From: a virus
IMG/VR virus record: IMGVR_UViG_3300009285_001298
Span: 1-22,784 of that record
Direction: 5' to 3' (one strand)
Length of the DNA: 22,784 nucleotides
In this document: piece by piece, positions 21,942 through 22,784 of the stretch
Layout of the letters: every line of letters begins with the position of its first letter
Numbering within the stretch: the stretch's first letter is position 1
Notes under the pieces: generated by a model
Told to the model about the DNA's origin: nothing
What the model saw: the letters and a program-made list of their open reading frames with translations, nothing else
The model's database searches: none
Made by a program: the position numbers and the translations under genes

Positions 21942-22784
21942 ATGGGATTCTTTGGTGATTTGTTCAAGAGCAAGAAACAGACCACGACCCTGGAACCGAT
22001 GCAACCGGACTTCCAACAAGACGTGGGGAAGCAGTTGGCCGCGTGGTTGCAGTCGAACCTCGGTCGCTACACGGCGGGGGAGGCGTATCCCGGCACGTTC
22101 ACGGCGGGGAAAACCCCGTTTGAGACCCAAGGGCTGGGAATTCTCCAGAAGTATTTGGACGCTCCGGCCACCGGCGAGACGTTCGCTGCCGGGCAGTCGG
22201 CGTTGCGGGACACGCTGGGAGGGCGGTATACCGAGACGGCGACCTCCCCGGTGGTGCAGGCGTTGCAGGCCCTCGCGCAACAGAATCTCGGGGATCAACT
22301 GACACAGGCCCGAGGGCAGGCCGGGGCGCGAGGGAATTTCTTTTCCACGTCGGCCATGAAAGGCGAGCAGGATTTGCGAGAGCGGTCGCAGACGAACCTC
22401 AACGCGATCATCGCCGACCTACTTAACCAAGAGCGGGGGCGGCAGTTCCAGGCCATCCCGCAGGCGTTAGATTATGAGAAGTTCGGGGTGCAGGCCCCGT
22501 TACAACAAGTCCAGGCGTCGCAGACGTTAGGGAGTTTGGATCGCACCTTGACTCAAGCGGATTTGGAACGTCGGTATCAAGACTACACGCGGCAACGCGG
22601 CGAGTTGGGGGGCGTCCCGGCCCTCGCCAACCAGTTCTACGGGCAGGACGTGCCGTATGGCTTGAAGAGTTTGACGACGAAAGCCCCCTCGACCTTTATG
22701 TCCATGCTGGGCGAGGTCATCCCAGGGATCGGATCGTACAACACCCATCAGTACGGCTACACCCAGAACCAGACCTCGATTTCG
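21942..22784 (+). CDS. Long helical virion or ejection-type protein (3' truncated by window)
   Basis: The frame is open from an ATG at 21942, preceded by TAGGAGG, to the window end: 281 codons with no stop. The product starts MGFFGDLFKSKKQTTTLEP, then is Gln/Ala/Leu-rich and largely helical (QALQALAQQNLGDQLTQARGQ, AGARGNFFSTSAMKGEQDLRERS, LNAIIADLLNQERGRQFQAIPQAL, LDRTLTQADLERRYQDYTRQRGEL) and changes to Gly/Tyr/Gln residues near the edge. A short hydrophobic start and long amphipathic Gln-rich helices are common in internal head or DNA-ejection proteins of podoviruses. That identification is inference from composition and place in the tail gene order; the C-terminus is missing. Confidence 0.72.
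   Translation, partial: MGFFGDLFKSKKQTTTLEPMQPDFQQDVGKQLAAWLQSNLGRYTAGEAYPGTFTAGKTPFETQGLGILQKYLDAPATGETFAAGQSALRDTLGGRYTETATSPVVQALQALAQQNLGDQLTQARGQAGARGNFFSTSAMKGEQDLRERSQTNLNAIIADLLNQERGRQFQAIPQALDYEKFGVQAPLQQVQASQTLGSLDRTLTQADLERRYQDYTRQRGELGGVPALANQFYGQDVPYGLKSLTTKAPSTFMSMLGEVIPGIGSYNTHQYGYTQNQTSIS

Overview
This window is a stretch of a tailed double-stranded DNA phage or prophage genome, most likely podovirus-like, from a high-GC background. It has a DNA-packaging terminase pair, a P22-type portal, a scaffold-like protein and an N4-gp56/DUF4043-type major capsid protein, in the usual order of a virion operon. Nearly every gene is on the + strand. Genes are joined by ATGA, TGATG or TAATG overlaps and mostly have good purine-rich ribosome binding sites, so one long co-translated operon is likely. 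No host marker, tRNA, integrase, CRISPR array or insertion sequence is visible, and the host cannot be named from the sequence.

Layout. 1-7571 is the packaging and head module: a 3' gene fragment, small and large terminase, a 29-residue Cys-rich microprotein, portal, scaffold-like protein, capsid, a protein ending in about 164 residues of nearly pure serine with spaced arginines, and a small beta-rich protein. 7618-17496 is an accessory carbohydrate cassette: a DegT-type PLP sugar aminotransferase, a 942-residue fusion (GT9-like, SAM methyltransferase and GT4-like domains), three free-standing SAM methyltransferases, a MORN-repeat protein, small unknown proteins and two paralogous putative glycosyltransferases. 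17521-22784 is the tail/connector module: a second poly-Ser/Arg protein with a beta-sandwich head, an adaptor-like protein, a collar-type fibre with three evenly spaced HxH motifs, a glutaredoxin-like protein, a large tail-hub candidate, a small virion protein, and a long helical protein cut by the window end.

Two lower-GC HNH endonuclease genes with NUMOD3-like N-termini interrupt the cassette on the - strand. Each lies immediately upstream of one of the two paralogous glycosyltransferase-like genes. Each has a putative sigma70-type promoter that would start transcription at or near its ATG (leaderless) and that abuts the start codon of the divergent + strand gene.

Main hypothesis: the two poly-Ser proteins bracket a sugar-transfer and sugar-methylation cassette inside the virion operon. 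They would make good O-glycosylation acceptors, so the window may encode self-glycosylation of the virion. This is inference from gene content and position; modification of host surface glycans is the main alternative.
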